Shown piece after piece: positions 22,973 to 31,383 of a DNA stretch of 40,550 bases. Origin of the DNA: CAYNFQ01 sp964396715 (GTDB lineage: Bacteria > Patescibacteriota > Microgenomatia > Daviesbacterales > UBA10151). The DNA lies in assembly GCA_964396715.1 (NCBI GenBank), contig CAYNFQ010000010.1, positions 1-40,550 of the forward strand. The letters run 5' to 3'. The notes under the pieces were generated by a model, which was given only the letters and a program-made list of their open reading frames with translations, did not search any database and was not told where the DNA came from. Position numbers and translations under genes: made by a program. How positions within the stretch are numbered: the first letter of the stretch is position 1; every line of letters begins with the position of its first letter.

Positions 22973-23527
22973 ATGACAAAAGAAATATTACGCAAACCGC
23001 AGATTGGAGTTATGGGCTCTGCTGCAGATTTGAACTACTCCAAAGAAGTAGAACGGATCGCTGAGGAAACCGGTTTATATATTGCTCAAGCAGGCGCAAC
23101 TTTAATGTTTGGAGCTGAAAGAGATTATGACTCTTTATCAACAGCTGCATGCAGAGGCGCAAAAAGAGCAGGCGGGCTAACAGTGGGCGTTACTTATGGA
23201 AAGGGTTTGGATAATGTGGTTGCAGACTATGCGGACATTATTATTGCCACAGGATTAGAAAGAGGTGGAGGAAGAGAGTTTGTTCTCTCTTTGAGCTGCG
23301 ACGCCATAATTGCCATAAGCGGAGGTTCAGGAACCTTAAATGAACTTGTTGTGGCCTACCAGGCAAATATACCTATGGTCGCTATAACAGGTACAGGCGG
23401 ATGGAGTGGAAAACTTGCAGGAGAATACTTTGACGGGAGAAAGAGATTATTGGTAGAAGCTGCAAGAAATCCACGAGAAGCAGTAGACATAGCCATGGAA
23501 AAAATCCTGGCAAGAAGGGCTCAATAG
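22973..23527 (+). CDS. LOG-like / TIGR00725-type Rossmann protein
   Basis: 184 residues: IGVMGSAADLNYSKEVERIA, AQAGATLMFGAERD, RGAKRAGGLTVGVTYG and AISGGSGTLNELVVAYQ. The last is the nucleotide-binding PGGxGTxxE-like loop of the LOG/MoCo-carrier superfamily. LOG proteins cleave ribose phosphate from N6-modified AMP; TIGR00725 members have unproven roles. Placement before hisG suggests handling of a phosphoribosyl-adenine compound (inference). A strong Shine-Dalgarno AAGGGGGTGA precedes ATG 22973, 22 bases after tRNA-His. Confidence 0.7.
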   Translation: MTKEILRKPQIGVMGSAADLNYSKEVERIAEETGLYIAQAGATLMFGAERDYDSLSTAACRGAKRAGGLTVGVTYGKGLDNVVADYADIIIATGLERGGGREFVLSLSCDAIIAISGGSGTLNELVVAYQANIPMVAITGTGGWSGKLAGEYFDGRKRLLVEAARNPREAVDIAMEKILARRAQ

Positions 23528-23561
23528 AGAGCCTAACGCTTTTGAAAGGAGGTGAGAAATT

Positions 23562-24413
23562 ATGGAAAGAAAAGAAAATATTATAGCAATACCTAGCAAA
23601 GATAAGTTCAGGGATGAAAGTCTGGAATTATTCTCAGACTCTAGCTTCCCTGTAAATCTAGCTGGAAGACAATTAACAGCAAACTTAAGCTTACCTGAGG
23701 TAGGAAGTTTCACTGTTGCCTTACTTAGGCCAAAAAATATCATCAAGCTGGTTGCCCAAGGTAAAATTCCTTTAGGGATCATTGGACTGGATACTCTGGA
23801 AGAATTTGATGCTACAAGAGATAGAACAAGAGCATTTGCTGGTATCAGCCCAGTACAAACATTACTAAAATTAGGAATTGGCAGATGCCGTTTTGTTTTA
23901 GCTACATCAGAGGAAAGTGATTTTCTATCTGAGGAAGAACTGAAAGAAAAAGTCAGAACAGGGGAAATGAAATGGCCTTTTAATAGAGGGATCTTTGAAC
24001 AGTTTGCTGGAAAAACTATAGCCACCAGTAATCCGGGAATTGTTTCACGTTATTTCAGTGATCTGGAACAATCTATAGATGCAATTAACTGGATGGAATA
24101 CGACCTTAATGATGATTTGGATGGTTCAGTTGAAGCAGCCATAGGTATGGGTATGGCAGATGCTATCGCAGATCTTGTGGAAACTGGAAGAAGCTTAAAG
24201 GATAACAAACTCAAAGAGATTACAACCCTACTTGAATCCGAAGGAGTTTTAATAACTGGCGAGTCAAATAGAAAAGGATCTAATAGATTTGTTGATGTTT
24301 TAGGAAGAAGAATATTTGAAACTCTTCTTCGCAGGAAAAATCCAGATGCAATCAGGATGCAAAGAGATTACAGAAGAATGGTTGCATCAAATAGGTTTAT
24401 GTCCGGCAGGTAA
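23562..24413 (+). CDS. hisG: HisG-like ATP phosphoribosyltransferase
   Basis: 283 residues. FTVALLRPKNIIKLVAQGKIPLGIIGLDTLEEF, LGIGRCRFVLATSEE, GKTIATSNPGIVSRYF and the PRPP loop DGSVEAAIGMGMADAIADLVETG (all in part) follow the HisG order. The catalytic region is the short-form type; the C-terminal about 30 residues do not look like the ACT-like regulatory domain of long HisG. Short HisG enzymes need HisZ, a HisRS-like partner, and a HisRS-like gene follows. No other his gene is present in the window. Start ATG 23562 has the strong Shine-Dalgarno GAAAGGAGGTGA. Confidence 0.75.
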   Translation: MERKENIIAIPSKDKFRDESLELFSDSSFPVNLAGRQLTANLSLPEVGSFTVALLRPKNIIKLVAQGKIPLGIIGLDTLEEFDATRDRTRAFAGISPVQTLLKLGIGRCRFVLATSEESDFLSEEELKEKVRTGEMKWPFNRGIFEQFAGKTIATSNPGIVSRYFSDLEQSIDAINWMEYDLNDDLDGSVEAAIGMGMADAIADLVETGRSLKDNKLKEITTLLESEGVLITGESNRKGSNRFVDVLGRRIFETLLRRKNPDAIRMQRDYRRMVASNRFMSGR

Positions 24414-24431
24414 TCCGTTTTTCCAGCGGTT

Positions 24432-24491
24432 GAAGGGGTCGCACCCCTTCCCTGCCACAATATTTGTATAGATTCCTGCTTTCGCAGGAAT
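24432..24491. repeat. Two short palindromes after hisG
   Basis: GAAGGGG-TCGCA-CCCCTTC (24432-24450) and ATTCCTGC-TTTC-GCAGGAAT (24472-24491), the latter of the widespread GATTCC-CGCAGGAATGACA type. No T-run follows, so termination is doubtful. A TATAAT at 24503-24508 just after may start a transcript for the 59-residue ORF and the HisRS-like gene. Confidence 0.6.
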
Positions 24492-24517
24492 GACAAGAAG
24501 GGTATAATCAGAATATT

Positions 24518-24697
24518 ATGAGTAGCTATTATTATGTTCAGGATCCGAATTCAGAAACTGGTTTTACACCCATACCTGAAGATGAATACATTCAGGCGGT
24601 TTTTCGTGTGGCAAAAAATAAGGGTGTAAATATTTCCGGAAAGATGATTATTGAAGAGTTAAACAAAAAAAATCAAAAGAAAGGATATGTCAAGTGA
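24518..24697 (+). CDS. 59-residue ORF coupled to the HisRS-like gene
   Basis: ATG 24518 to TGA 24697: starts MSSYYYVQDPNSETGFTPIP and continues with a charged helical part (VFRVAKNKGVNISGKMIIEE). Its stop overlaps the GTG start of the next gene (GTGA), so translation is likely coupled. No family is recognised and there is no membrane helix. A TATAAT box lies 9 bases upstream. Confidence 0.55.
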   Translation: MSSYYYVQDPNSETGFTPIPEDEYIQAVFRVAKNKGVNISGKMIIEELNKKNQKKGYVK

Positions 24698-25593
24698 CTA
24701 AAGCACCGCCAACACCAAAAGGGTTTAGGGATATCAAGCCTGAAATGGCTAAAAAAAGGCGTGAGACAATAAGTAAAATTGTCAGCGTCCTGGAAGATTA
24801 TGGCTTTGTTCCCATTGAAACCCCCACCATTGAGTTTGCCGAAGTCCTTCTGGGAAAATATGGAGAAGATGCAGATAGATTGGTTTATAAATTCACGGAC
24901 CGCGGCGGCAGAAAACTGGCCTTACGCTATGACCTCACTGTGCCGCTGGCACGGTATGTGGCAACATACAACCCTCCTGTGCCATTCAGAAGATACCAAA
25001 TTGGCCAGGTTTTCCGAGGAGAAAATCCCCAAAAAGGCAGATTTCGTGAATTTACCCAACTGGACTTTGATACTGTAGGATCTTCTGATCCAGAGGAGGA
25101 TGCCTTAATTGTGGCAGCGACCATCAAATGTATGAAAGATTTAGGCTGCAAAGAGGCAATTATGCTTGTAAATGACAGAGTAAATTTTGCCAATCTTCCC
25201 ATAGAAGCTGTGCGGGCTATAGATAAAATAAACAAAATTGGCGAAGACGGAGTTACTCAAGAGTTGGTGGGAAGTGGAATGAGTGAAGATGAAGCAAGGC
25301 AGAGTGTGGGGAAAATTAGATCTCAAAAACCTACTCAAAATTTAGAGCAGATTTTTAATATCTTAAAAGAAAAATATTCTTTAAAAGAAAATGTTGATTT
25401 TAAATTTGATCCCACACTGGCCCGGGGATTGGATTATTACACAGGAGCAATTTTTGAACTACGAGTTCCATCTTATGGTAACTTGTCTTTGGGTGCCGGC
25501 GGCAGGTATGATAACCTAATCGGTACTTTCGCTAAGAAAGACATCCCCGCTGTAGGATTTTCATTTGGTTTAGATAGACTCTTGGAAATCTGA
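24694..25593 (+). CDS. HisRS catalytic domain without anticodon-binding domain (HisRS/HisZ-like)
   Basis: 299 residues against about 420 in HisRS. All class II motifs are intact: TPKGFRDIKPEM, motif 2 RRYQIGQVFRGENPQKGRFR, the HisA box ARGLDYYTGAIFE and motif 3 GGRYDNLIGTF...GFSFGLDRLLEI. The protein stops right after motif 3; I found no continuation in any frame, so the C-terminal anticodon-binding domain is missing. It could be a HisZ-type subunit of the HisG here, a free histidine-activating enzyme, or a minimal tRNA-His synthetase. The motif 2 Glu/Arg and HisA Arg argue for retained catalysis. GTG start with GAAAGGA upstream. Confidence 0.8.
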   Translation: MTKAPPTPKGFRDIKPEMAKKRRETISKIVSVLEDYGFVPIETPTIEFAEVLLGKYGEDADRLVYKFTDRGGRKLALRYDLTVPLARYVATYNPPVPFRRYQIGQVFRGENPQKGRFREFTQLDFDTVGSSDPEEDALIVAATIKCMKDLGCKEAIMLVNDRVNFANLPIEAVRAIDKINKIGEDGVTQELVGSGMSEDEARQSVGKIRSQKPTQNLEQIFNILKEKYSLKENVDFKFDPTLARGLDYYTGAIFELRVPSYGNLSLGAGGRYDNLIGTFAKKDIPAVGFSFGLDRLLEI

Positions 25594-25639
25594 CCCTCAC
25601 TTGACTAACTGGTAGTAAAACTGTCATCCTTATAATATC

Positions 25640-25710
25640 GTCATGCGAGGAACGCAGTGACGAAGCAATCTATTTTGAGATTGCCACGCCCCTTCGGGGC
25701 TCGCAATGAG
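25640..25710. repeat. GTCATTGCGAG-family palindromic element
   Basis: GTCATGCGAGGAACGCAG, GACGAAGCAATCT, AGATTGCC and CTCGCAATGAG, as in the pepN copy. The right arm contains the ATG of the following EamA gene, so the element supplies that gene's start codon. Confidence 0.8.
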
Positions 25711-26644
25711 GTCAGGAATTTTGTCCAAACCAATTCCCTATATAGCCTTAATTTTAGCCCACCTGATTTGGGGAGCCAATTTTGTGGTGGCCAAAGTAAC
25801 TTTACAAGAATTTCCCCCCATGACCTTGGCTTTTTTACGTTTTTCTTTGGCCTCCCTCTTTTTGGCTCCGTTTTTCTTGGCTGAAACAAAAAAGGTTAAA
25901 GTCGATAAAAGTGATTACCCTAAGCTGGTAGCCATAGGAATTTTAATTATCACGCTCAACATAGCCTTCTTTTTTGAAGGAATTAAAAAAACAACCGCCA
26001 TTAATGCCTCTGTTTTAACATTAATCATCCCCATGCTGTCAGTGCTTTTGGGCTGGTGGTTTTTAAAAGAAAAAATTTATCTTGTTAATCTTTTGGGAAT
26101 ATTTGTAGGCTTGATTGGGGCTGTGATTATCATAGGGTTGCCGGAAATCCTTGTGGGAGAATTCTTACCTCAAGCAATGCTGGGAAATGTCTTGGTACTT
26201 TTGGCGGCCACTTTTTGGGTTATTGGTGCAGTAATTGCAAGAGGGATGTTAAAAAAATATTCCTCCCTGGTGATAACGGCTATTGCTTTCATGACAGGTA
26301 CAGTTACTTTTATTATTCCTGCCCTAAGTGAGTATTTTAAAAACCCCGCATTTATTTCACAAATTACCATACTTGGCCTTTTAGGCTTAACCTATATGAC
26401 ACTGCTCTCCTCCATTTCCGCTTATTTTCTTTTTGAATGGGGACTTGCCAAAGTGGGAGTGATCAAGGCTGATCTTTTGCAGTATATTGAGCCTTTTGTG
26501 GCTGCTGGCTTGGCAGTTTTAATACTGGGAGAACAAATCACTATTCCTTTAATAGTTGGAGCAATTCTTATTATTGCAGGAGTCTACCTTGGGACGCTTT
26601 CTCAAAAACCTCATCATAGACACCACAAGGCTCATAGGATATAA
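25706..26644 (+). CDS. EamA/DMT-family permease
   Basis: 312 residues with ten membrane helices in two EamA repeats (PYIALILAHLIWGANFVVAK; later NVLVLLAATFWVIGAVIARG). These transporters move amino acids, nucleosides or other metabolites across the membrane; the substrate is unknown. A His/Arg-rich tail (KPHHRHHKAHR) follows the last helix. The annotated ATG lies within a palindromic repeat; TATAAT at 25631-25636 is a possible -10. Confidence 0.85.
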   Translation: MRSGILSKPIPYIALILAHLIWGANFVVAKVTLQEFPPMTLAFLRFSLASLFLAPFFLAETKKVKVDKSDYPKLVAIGILIITLNIAFFFEGIKKTTAINASVLTLIIPMLSVLLGWWFLKEKIYLVNLLGIFVGLIGAVIIIGLPEILVGEFLPQAMLGNVLVLLAATFWVIGAVIARGMLKKYSSLVITAIAFMTGTVTFIIPALSEYFKNPAFISQITILGLLGLTYMTLLSSISAYFLFEWGLAKVGVIKADLLQYIEPFVAAGLAVLILGEQITIPLIVGAILIIAGVYLGTLSQKPHHRHHKAHRI

Positions 26645-26653
26645 TATCCGCGT

Positions 26654-26980
26654 ATGAAAGCTAATTTACATCCAACTTGGTATCCTGAGGCCAGAGTTTC
26701 TTGTGCCTGCGGCAATACCTTTGTCACAGGTTCTACTCTGGGGGAAATCCGGGTGGAGCTTTGTTCAAACTGCCACCCTTTTTATACGGGAGCGCAAAAG
26801 TTTGTGGATACCTTGGGCCAGATAGACAAATTTGTAAAAAAGAGCGAAATTTCCAAAGTTAAACAGATTGAGCGAAAAAGGATTTTGGAAGTCAGAAAAT
26901 CCAAAGTGGCCCAAGCTAAAAAGGACAGGCCATCTCTTAAAGATCTTCTTCTTCAGGCCAGAAAACAAGCAACTAGTTAG
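26654..26980 (+). CDS. rpmE: Ribosomal protein bL31 with C-terminal extension
   Basis: 108 residues: MKANLHPTWYPEARVSCACGNTFVTGST...VELCSNCHPFYTG is the zinc-binding C-type bL31 with CxC and CxxC. Residues about 70-108 form a Lys/Arg-rich helical extension longer than the usual 70 residues. It sits 3 bases before the RF1 gene, with which it is probably co-transcribed; an rpmE-prfA-prmC order is common in bacteria. Confidence 0.93.
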   Translation: MKANLHPTWYPEARVSCACGNTFVTGSTLGEIRVELCSNCHPFYTGAQKFVDTLGQIDKFVKKSEISKVKQIERKRILEVRKSKVAQAKKDRPSLKDLLLQARKQATS

Positions 26981-26983
26981 ATC

Positions 26984-27916
26984 GTGGATTACCTTAAACA
27001 ACAATTAACAGCAATCGATAGCCGAATAACAGAACTCCAGGCTTTAATGGCAGAAGACCCGGAGCTTGCAGATTTGGCCGGAGTGGAGATTGAAGAGCTT
27101 AACAAACAAAAACAAGAACTTGAGCAGTCTGCTGCCACACCCATGAGCCAGTCTGGCAACTCTGATACAAAGACCTACCGATCCACTGATACTCTGAATC
27201 CTAATGTGGCTATTTTAGAAATCAGATCAGCAGCAGGTGGTGATGAGGCAGGCATTTTTGCTCAGGATTTACTGAGAATGTATACAAGATTTGCTCAAAT
27301 TAAGAAATGGCAAATTGAGGAAATAGATAGATCAGAAGGAAAGCTGGGACAGATTAAAGAAATTGTACTCAAAATATCTGGAAAAGATGTATATAATAAT
27401 CTTAAGTATGAATTCGGTGTGCATAGAGTACAAAGAGTACCCACCACTGAATCTTCCGGAAGAATTCATACTTCAACTGCCACAGTGGCAGTACTGCCGC
27501 AAATTAAGGAAGCCCGCCTCATCATTAACCCGGCTGATTTAGAATTTGAAGCTTTCCGCTCCGGAGGCGCCGGCGGGCAAAATGTTAATAAAGTTTCAAC
27601 CGCAGTCAGATTGAAACACAAACCAACCGGAATTGTGGTCACCTGCCAGACTGAGCGGTCACAGCTGCAAAACCGGGAAAATGCTTTAAACCTGTTAAGG
27701 AGCAAGCTATGGGAAATGGAGCAGCAAAAAAAGGTTGGCAATATTGAAACCCAAAGAGCTGCTCAGGTAGGAACCGGAGAAAGATCAGAAAAAATCAGAA
27801 CCTATAATTTCCCTCAAAACAGAATTACAGATCACAGAATAAATAAATCTTGGCATAATTTAGAAGATATACTGGATGGAAATCTCCAACCTGTAATTGA
27901 TACTCTGCTTCAATAA
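26984..27916 (+). CDS. prfA: Peptide chain release factor 1
   Basis: 310 residues from GTG 26984. GVHRVQRVPTTESSGRIHTS contains the stop-codon reading PxT tripeptide (PTT), which marks an RF1-type factor for UAA/UAG. FRSGGAGGQNVNKVSTAVRL carries the GGQ that triggers peptide release. Domain 1 is about 50 residues shorter than in E. coli RF1. Genes here also end with UGA, so an RF2 should exist elsewhere. Confidence 0.92.
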   Translation: MDYLKQQLTAIDSRITELQALMAEDPELADLAGVEIEELNKQKQELEQSAATPMSQSGNSDTKTYRSTDTLNPNVAILEIRSAAGGDEAGIFAQDLLRMYTRFAQIKKWQIEEIDRSEGKLGQIKEIVLKISGKDVYNNLKYEFGVHRVQRVPTTESSGRIHTSTATVAVLPQIKEARLIINPADLEFEAFRSGGAGGQNVNKVSTAVRLKHKPTGIVVTCQTERSQLQNRENALNLLRSKLWEMEQQKKVGNIETQRAAQVGTGERSEKIRTYNFPQNRITDHRINKSWHNLEDILDGNLQPVIDTLLQ

Positions 27917-27943
27917 TTTAAAATTTCAAATTTAAAGTTCTCA

Positions 27944-28687
27944 ATGAAAATTAAAAATTTAAAATTAAAAATTAATCAAAATAAACCTATTCAATATCAA
28001 AAAGATTATGTTGAATTCTACAAACTCAAATTTAAAATAACCCCCAACGTTCTAATCCCCAGACCAGAAACAGAACTGTTGGTAGATGAAGTTTTACACT
28101 ACTATACCCTATACCCTATGCCCTATACCCTAATTGATATTGGCACAGGCGCCGGTAATATTGCCATTAGTTTAGCCTGCAACCTTCGAGGTTGCAACGT
28201 CAATATCATTGCCACTGATATTTCCCCAAAAGCCTTAAAAGTTGCCAAACAAAATGCCAAGTTACATGGGGTTTCTGATCAAATTACTTTTATTCAAAGT
28301 GACCTCTTAGACTGTTATGATACACTAGTCTATCATAACAAAATCCATCCAGACGTAATTGTAACAAACTTACCTTATATTCCGTCAGCACGTATCCCCT
28401 ATCTTGATCCTTCAGTTAAAGATTTTGAGCCGCTGATTGCTTTAGATGGTGGTAGTGATGGATTTAAGCTTTATCGGAAGTTATTTAAGCAGCTTGTTGA
28501 TAAAAAGTGGAAACCCAAGCTGATTATAGGTGAAATTGATTATACTCATGGGGAATTAGCTTTAAATGAGGCACTTAAATACTTTCCTCACGGGCAAATA
28601 GAGGTTAAAACAGATCTGGCTCAAAAGCAAAGAATCTTAATTATTAAATCAGGCTCTGGGCTGTCCTATTACACCAAGCCTGCTTAA
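27944..28687 (+). CDS. prmC: Release factor glutamine methyltransferase (PrmC/HemK)
   Basis: 247 residues. LIPRPETELLVDEVL and LIDIGTGAGNIAISLA (SAM-binding motif I) are HemK-like; the catalytic NPPY is changed to NLPYIPS. PrmC methylates the GGQ glutamine of release factors, and the RF1 gene is immediately upstream. The usual N-terminal helical domain is replaced by a short Lys-rich stretch (MKIKNLKLKINQN) coming from an AT-rich repeat, and HYYTLYPMPYTL comes from a TACCCTATACCC-type repeat beside motif I. Confidence 0.85.
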   Translation: MKIKNLKLKINQNKPIQYQKDYVEFYKLKFKITPNVLIPRPETELLVDEVLHYYTLYPMPYTLIDIGTGAGNIAISLACNLRGCNVNIIATDISPKALKVAKQNAKLHGVSDQITFIQSDLLDCYDTLVYHNKIHPDVIVTNLPYIPSARIPYLDPSVKDFEPLIALDGGSDGFKLYRKLFKQLVDKKWKPKLIIGEIDYTHGELALNEALKYFPHGQIEVKTDLAQKQRILIIKSGSGLSYYTKPA

Positions 28688-28891
28688 AGACCATCTTGAA
28701 ACCCTAATTATTCCTCCAAGAATTATAAGATCCCACCAGGGATGCTCGGCTTTAGCTAACTCTCTTTCCAGTCTTGCCCTATTCCTTGCAGCATCCCTTT
28801 CAGCAAATCGTGCAAGGTTATCTGCTGAACTCGGTACTGACCCGCCTGCTGGTGGTTCTCCGCCTGACGGCTGCTCTCTTCTTTCCTGCAT
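28649..28891 (-). CDS. Small membrane protein of unknown function
   Basis: About 80 residues from ATG 28889-28891, chosen because the strong AAGGGGGTG lies 7-8 bases before it (a GTG 9 bases up is within that signal). Layout: Gly/Pro/Ser-rich N-terminus, a charged helix (LARFAERDAARNRARLEREL) and a hydrophobic WWDLIILGGIIRVS. It overlaps the end of prmC by 39 bases on the opposite strand. No family is recognised. Confidence 0.5.
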   Translation of the reverse strand: MQERREQPSGGEPPAGGSVPSSADNLARFAERDAARNRARLERELAKAEHPWWDLIILGGIIRVSRWSLSRLGVIGQPRA

Positions 28892-28926
28892 TTCCTTCAC
28901 CCCCTTTCTATTAAACCAACTCTATT

Positions 28927-30045
28927 TTACTGGTTTGGCAACTCCTGTAAAGTGGCAGTTACAGAAATTTCTTTTCCCTCTCTAAAAATCAAAAGATCAA
29001 GACGGGCCCCAATATTTGATTTTGACACAATTTCTGACAGTTTATTTTCCTCAGAAATTAGCTGGCCGCTAATCTTAATAATAATATCACCCTCTGCCAC
29101 ACCTGCCTTATCTGCAGGGCCGTCCTTGACCACTTCCTGAATATAGGCCCCCTGGGGCACCTCATTTAAAATAGCCACATCTTTGGAGATAAATCTATAT
29201 CTGATCCCCAAATATGGCCTGGACACAGTACCTGTTTTAACAAACTCATCAACAATTTGTTTAACAGCATTGACGGGTATGGCAAAACCGATGTTTTGGG
29301 CACCTTCTGTGGTAGCCACGTTTACTCCTATCACAAAACCGGCAGAATTTAACAGTGGGCCCCCCGAGTTTCCAGGATTAATAGCAGCATCAGTTTGAAT
29401 CAGATTATCCAAACTCTCCACCACCCCTGTAAAAGGATCTCCGGTTACCACCCTTCTGCCCAAGCCGGAAACAACACCTGTGGTGACTGTGTTAGTAAAT
29501 CTGCCTAAAGCATTACCTATGGCAATCACGGTTTGTCCTACCTTGAGTTTGGAGGAATCCCCCATCTCAAGAGCCGGCAGATTAGATCCTTCAATTTGCA
29601 CAATAGCCAAATCCAAAATCGGATCCCGATAAATTCTTCTCACCTCATATTTTTGGTTGTCCCCGGTGACTACGCTATAATTTCCTTCACCAGCAACAAC
29701 ATGCTTATTGGTGACAATGATACCCTTTTTATCCACCACAAAACCGGTGCCTATTGTTGCATCCTGGCTTTTGGGAATGGAAAAAGGGTCAAACGGGTTA
29801 AAAACTCTTCTGGTTATACCTATTGCCACCACAGAGGGGGATACTTTCTCCACCACAGAAATCACCGCATTCTCCTCTTGTACAATGGTTCTGGTTTCCA
29901 ATGGCTGAGGCTTGGGCAGATTAATATTATATGAGGGAATCAAACCTCTAACTTGGGCCTGATAAACACCGACTGCCGCCACAATTCCCAGTGCCAGCGC
30001 CATTAGTACCGTAGTTAAGTTCGGTTTTGGTAATTTTGATTCCAT
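28927..30045 (-). CDS. HtrA/DegP-like serine protease with PDZ domain
   Basis: 372 residues. One N-terminal membrane anchor (VLMALALGIVAAVGVY), a trypsin-like domain with catalytic TNKHVV (His), DPILDLAIVQ (Asp) and NPGNSGGPLL (Ser), and one C-terminal PDZ domain (YLGIRYRF...GPADKAGVAEGDIIIKI). It degrades or refolds damaged proteins outside the membrane. It lies next to a CtpA-like protease on the same strand, so the two may form an envelope quality-control unit. Confidence 0.93.
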   Translation of the reverse strand: MESKLPKPNLTTVLMALALGIVAAVGVYQAQVRGLIPSYNINLPKPQPLETRTIVQEENAVISVVEKVSPSVVAIGITRRVFNPFDPFSIPKSQDATIGTGFVVDKKGIIVTNKHVVAGEGNYSVVTGDNQKYEVRRIYRDPILDLAIVQIEGSNLPALEMGDSSKLKVGQTVIAIGNALGRFTNTVTTGVVSGLGRRVVTGDPFTGVVESLDNLIQTDAAINPGNSGGPLLNSAGFVIGVNVATTEGAQNIGFAIPVNAVKQIVDEFVKTGTVSRPYLGIRYRFISKDVAILNEVPQGAYIQEVVKDGPADKAGVAEGDIIIKISGQLISEENKLSEIVSKSNIGARLDLLIFREGKEISVTATLQELPNQ

Positions 30046-30051
30046 AATAAT

Positions 30052-30080
30052 AGTCGTCAGCTGTCAGTCATCAGTCGTCA
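30052..30080. repeat. Simple repeat GTCGTCAG/CAGTCATCAG
   Basis: Imperfect CAGTC/GTCAG units in the htrA-ctpA gap, followed by a GGCAGGCGGGC segment. I see no gene or promoter in it. Confidence 0.55.
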
Positions 30081-30124
30081 GAGATTTTCAGTGTCTGCAT
30101 GGCAGGCGGGCTGAAGACTGATAG

Positions 30125-31360
30125 CTATTCAAGTAATTCCAATGCTTTCTCAAGTTGCAAATCCTTTATGGCATCCTCTTCCTCTTTATCTTTGGGTGAT
30201 ACTATTTTAACATCCGGTTCCAACCCTTCGGTATCATTCACCCACCTGCCTTCGGGGGTCAACCATTTGGCAACGGTGATATGAATACCAGAACCTCCCT
30301 CCAGATCCTGCGCCTCCTGGATAGTACCTTTGCCAAAAGATTTTTCGCCCACCAGACGGGCTCTTTTCCGATCTTGCAGCGCCCCTGCCACAATCTCGGA
30401 GGCTGAAGCAGAACCCTTGTTAATCAAAACAATCAGCGGAAGCTCTGTCAGCTTACCCTTCCCAGACACTTTAAAAGGAACCCTGACTCCCTGATTGTTC
30501 TCCTGCAGCACCACCTCCCCCGAAGATAAAAATTCCGAGACTATAAAAACAGCCCCTTCCAAAAAACCGCCGGGGTTGTTTCTGACATCCAATATCAGTC
30601 CATCAGTCTCTTTTGATAAAATCTGATCAATTCCCTCCTGCCACTCTGCTTCTGTCCTTTCGCCAAACCTGGACAATTTTATCACCGCCACATTCTTACC
30701 TCCAGTCGTCTTTTTAAAACTTACTTCCACGCTTTTGACCAGGATGGTATCCCTGATAAGCGAGTATTCTTTGGGCTCATCCATTCCTTCTCTCAAAATC
30801 GTCAATACCACCTCTGTTCCTTTGGGTCCCCGAATCAACTCCACGGCCTCGGGTAAGGTCATATTGGTAGTATCTTTACTATCTATCTTGACAATCAAAT
30901 CCTCGGGTTTAATTCCGGCCCGCTCAGCCGGTGTTTTCGTAAGAGGGGCAATCACCACCAGCCTTTTATCCTTGTTAAAGCCAAGCTGAATGCCCACCCC
31001 GTCAAATGAACCGTTTAACTCTTCTTTGGAAACTTTTTGCTGCTTAGGAGGTAAAAAAACAGTGTACGGATCACCAAGGGAGGAAACCATCCCTGAAACG
31101 GCGCCGTAAAACATCTTTTGCGGATCAAGCGCTTTTTTGTCTATGTAGGAGCGGGAAAGCAGGTCCCAGGTATCCCAGAAAAGCTTAAAATCCACATTGG
31201 TACTTTGAGGAGGCTCTTTGGAAGAAACGGAAACGCTGGGTTTGTAGGACGACCAGCGCAGCTCAATATCTTGGTGTCCCATCTGCCATCCCAGCAAAAA
31301 GGCAATCAGTACTACTAAAACGGTTTTGACGCTAAAATATTGAAATAACCCTTTCATCAT
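30125..31360 (-). CDS. ctpA: S41-family C-terminal processing protease
   Basis: 411 residues. An N-terminal anchor (VLVVLIAFLLGWQMG), a PDZ domain (GVGIQLGFNKDKRLVVIAPL, AGIKPEDLIVKID) and the S41 catalytic core: GLILDVRNNPGGFLEGAV, the nucleophile in KGSASASEIVAGALQD and the lysine in GEKSFGKGTIQ. It cleaves near protein C-termini in the envelope. Gene symbol by family. Confidence 0.93.
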   Translation of the reverse strand: MMKGLFQYFSVKTVLVVLIAFLLGWQMGHQDIELRWSSYKPSVSVSSKEPPQSTNVDFKLFWDTWDLLSRSYIDKKALDPQKMFYGAVSGMVSSLGDPYTVFLPPKQQKVSKEELNGSFDGVGIQLGFNKDKRLVVIAPLTKTPAERAGIKPEDLIVKIDSKDTTNMTLPEAVELIRGPKGTEVVLTILREGMDEPKEYSLIRDTILVKSVEVSFKKTTGGKNVAVIKLSRFGERTEAEWQEGIDQILSKETDGLILDVRNNPGGFLEGAVFIVSEFLSSGEVVLQENNQGVRVPFKVSGKGKLTELPLIVLINKGSASASEIVAGALQDRKRARLVGEKSFGKGTIQEAQDLEGGSGIHITVAKWLTPEGRWVNDTEGLEPDVKIVSPKDKEEEDAIKDLQLEKALELLE

Positions 31361-31383
31361 AAAAAAAGCGGATGTGTGATAGA

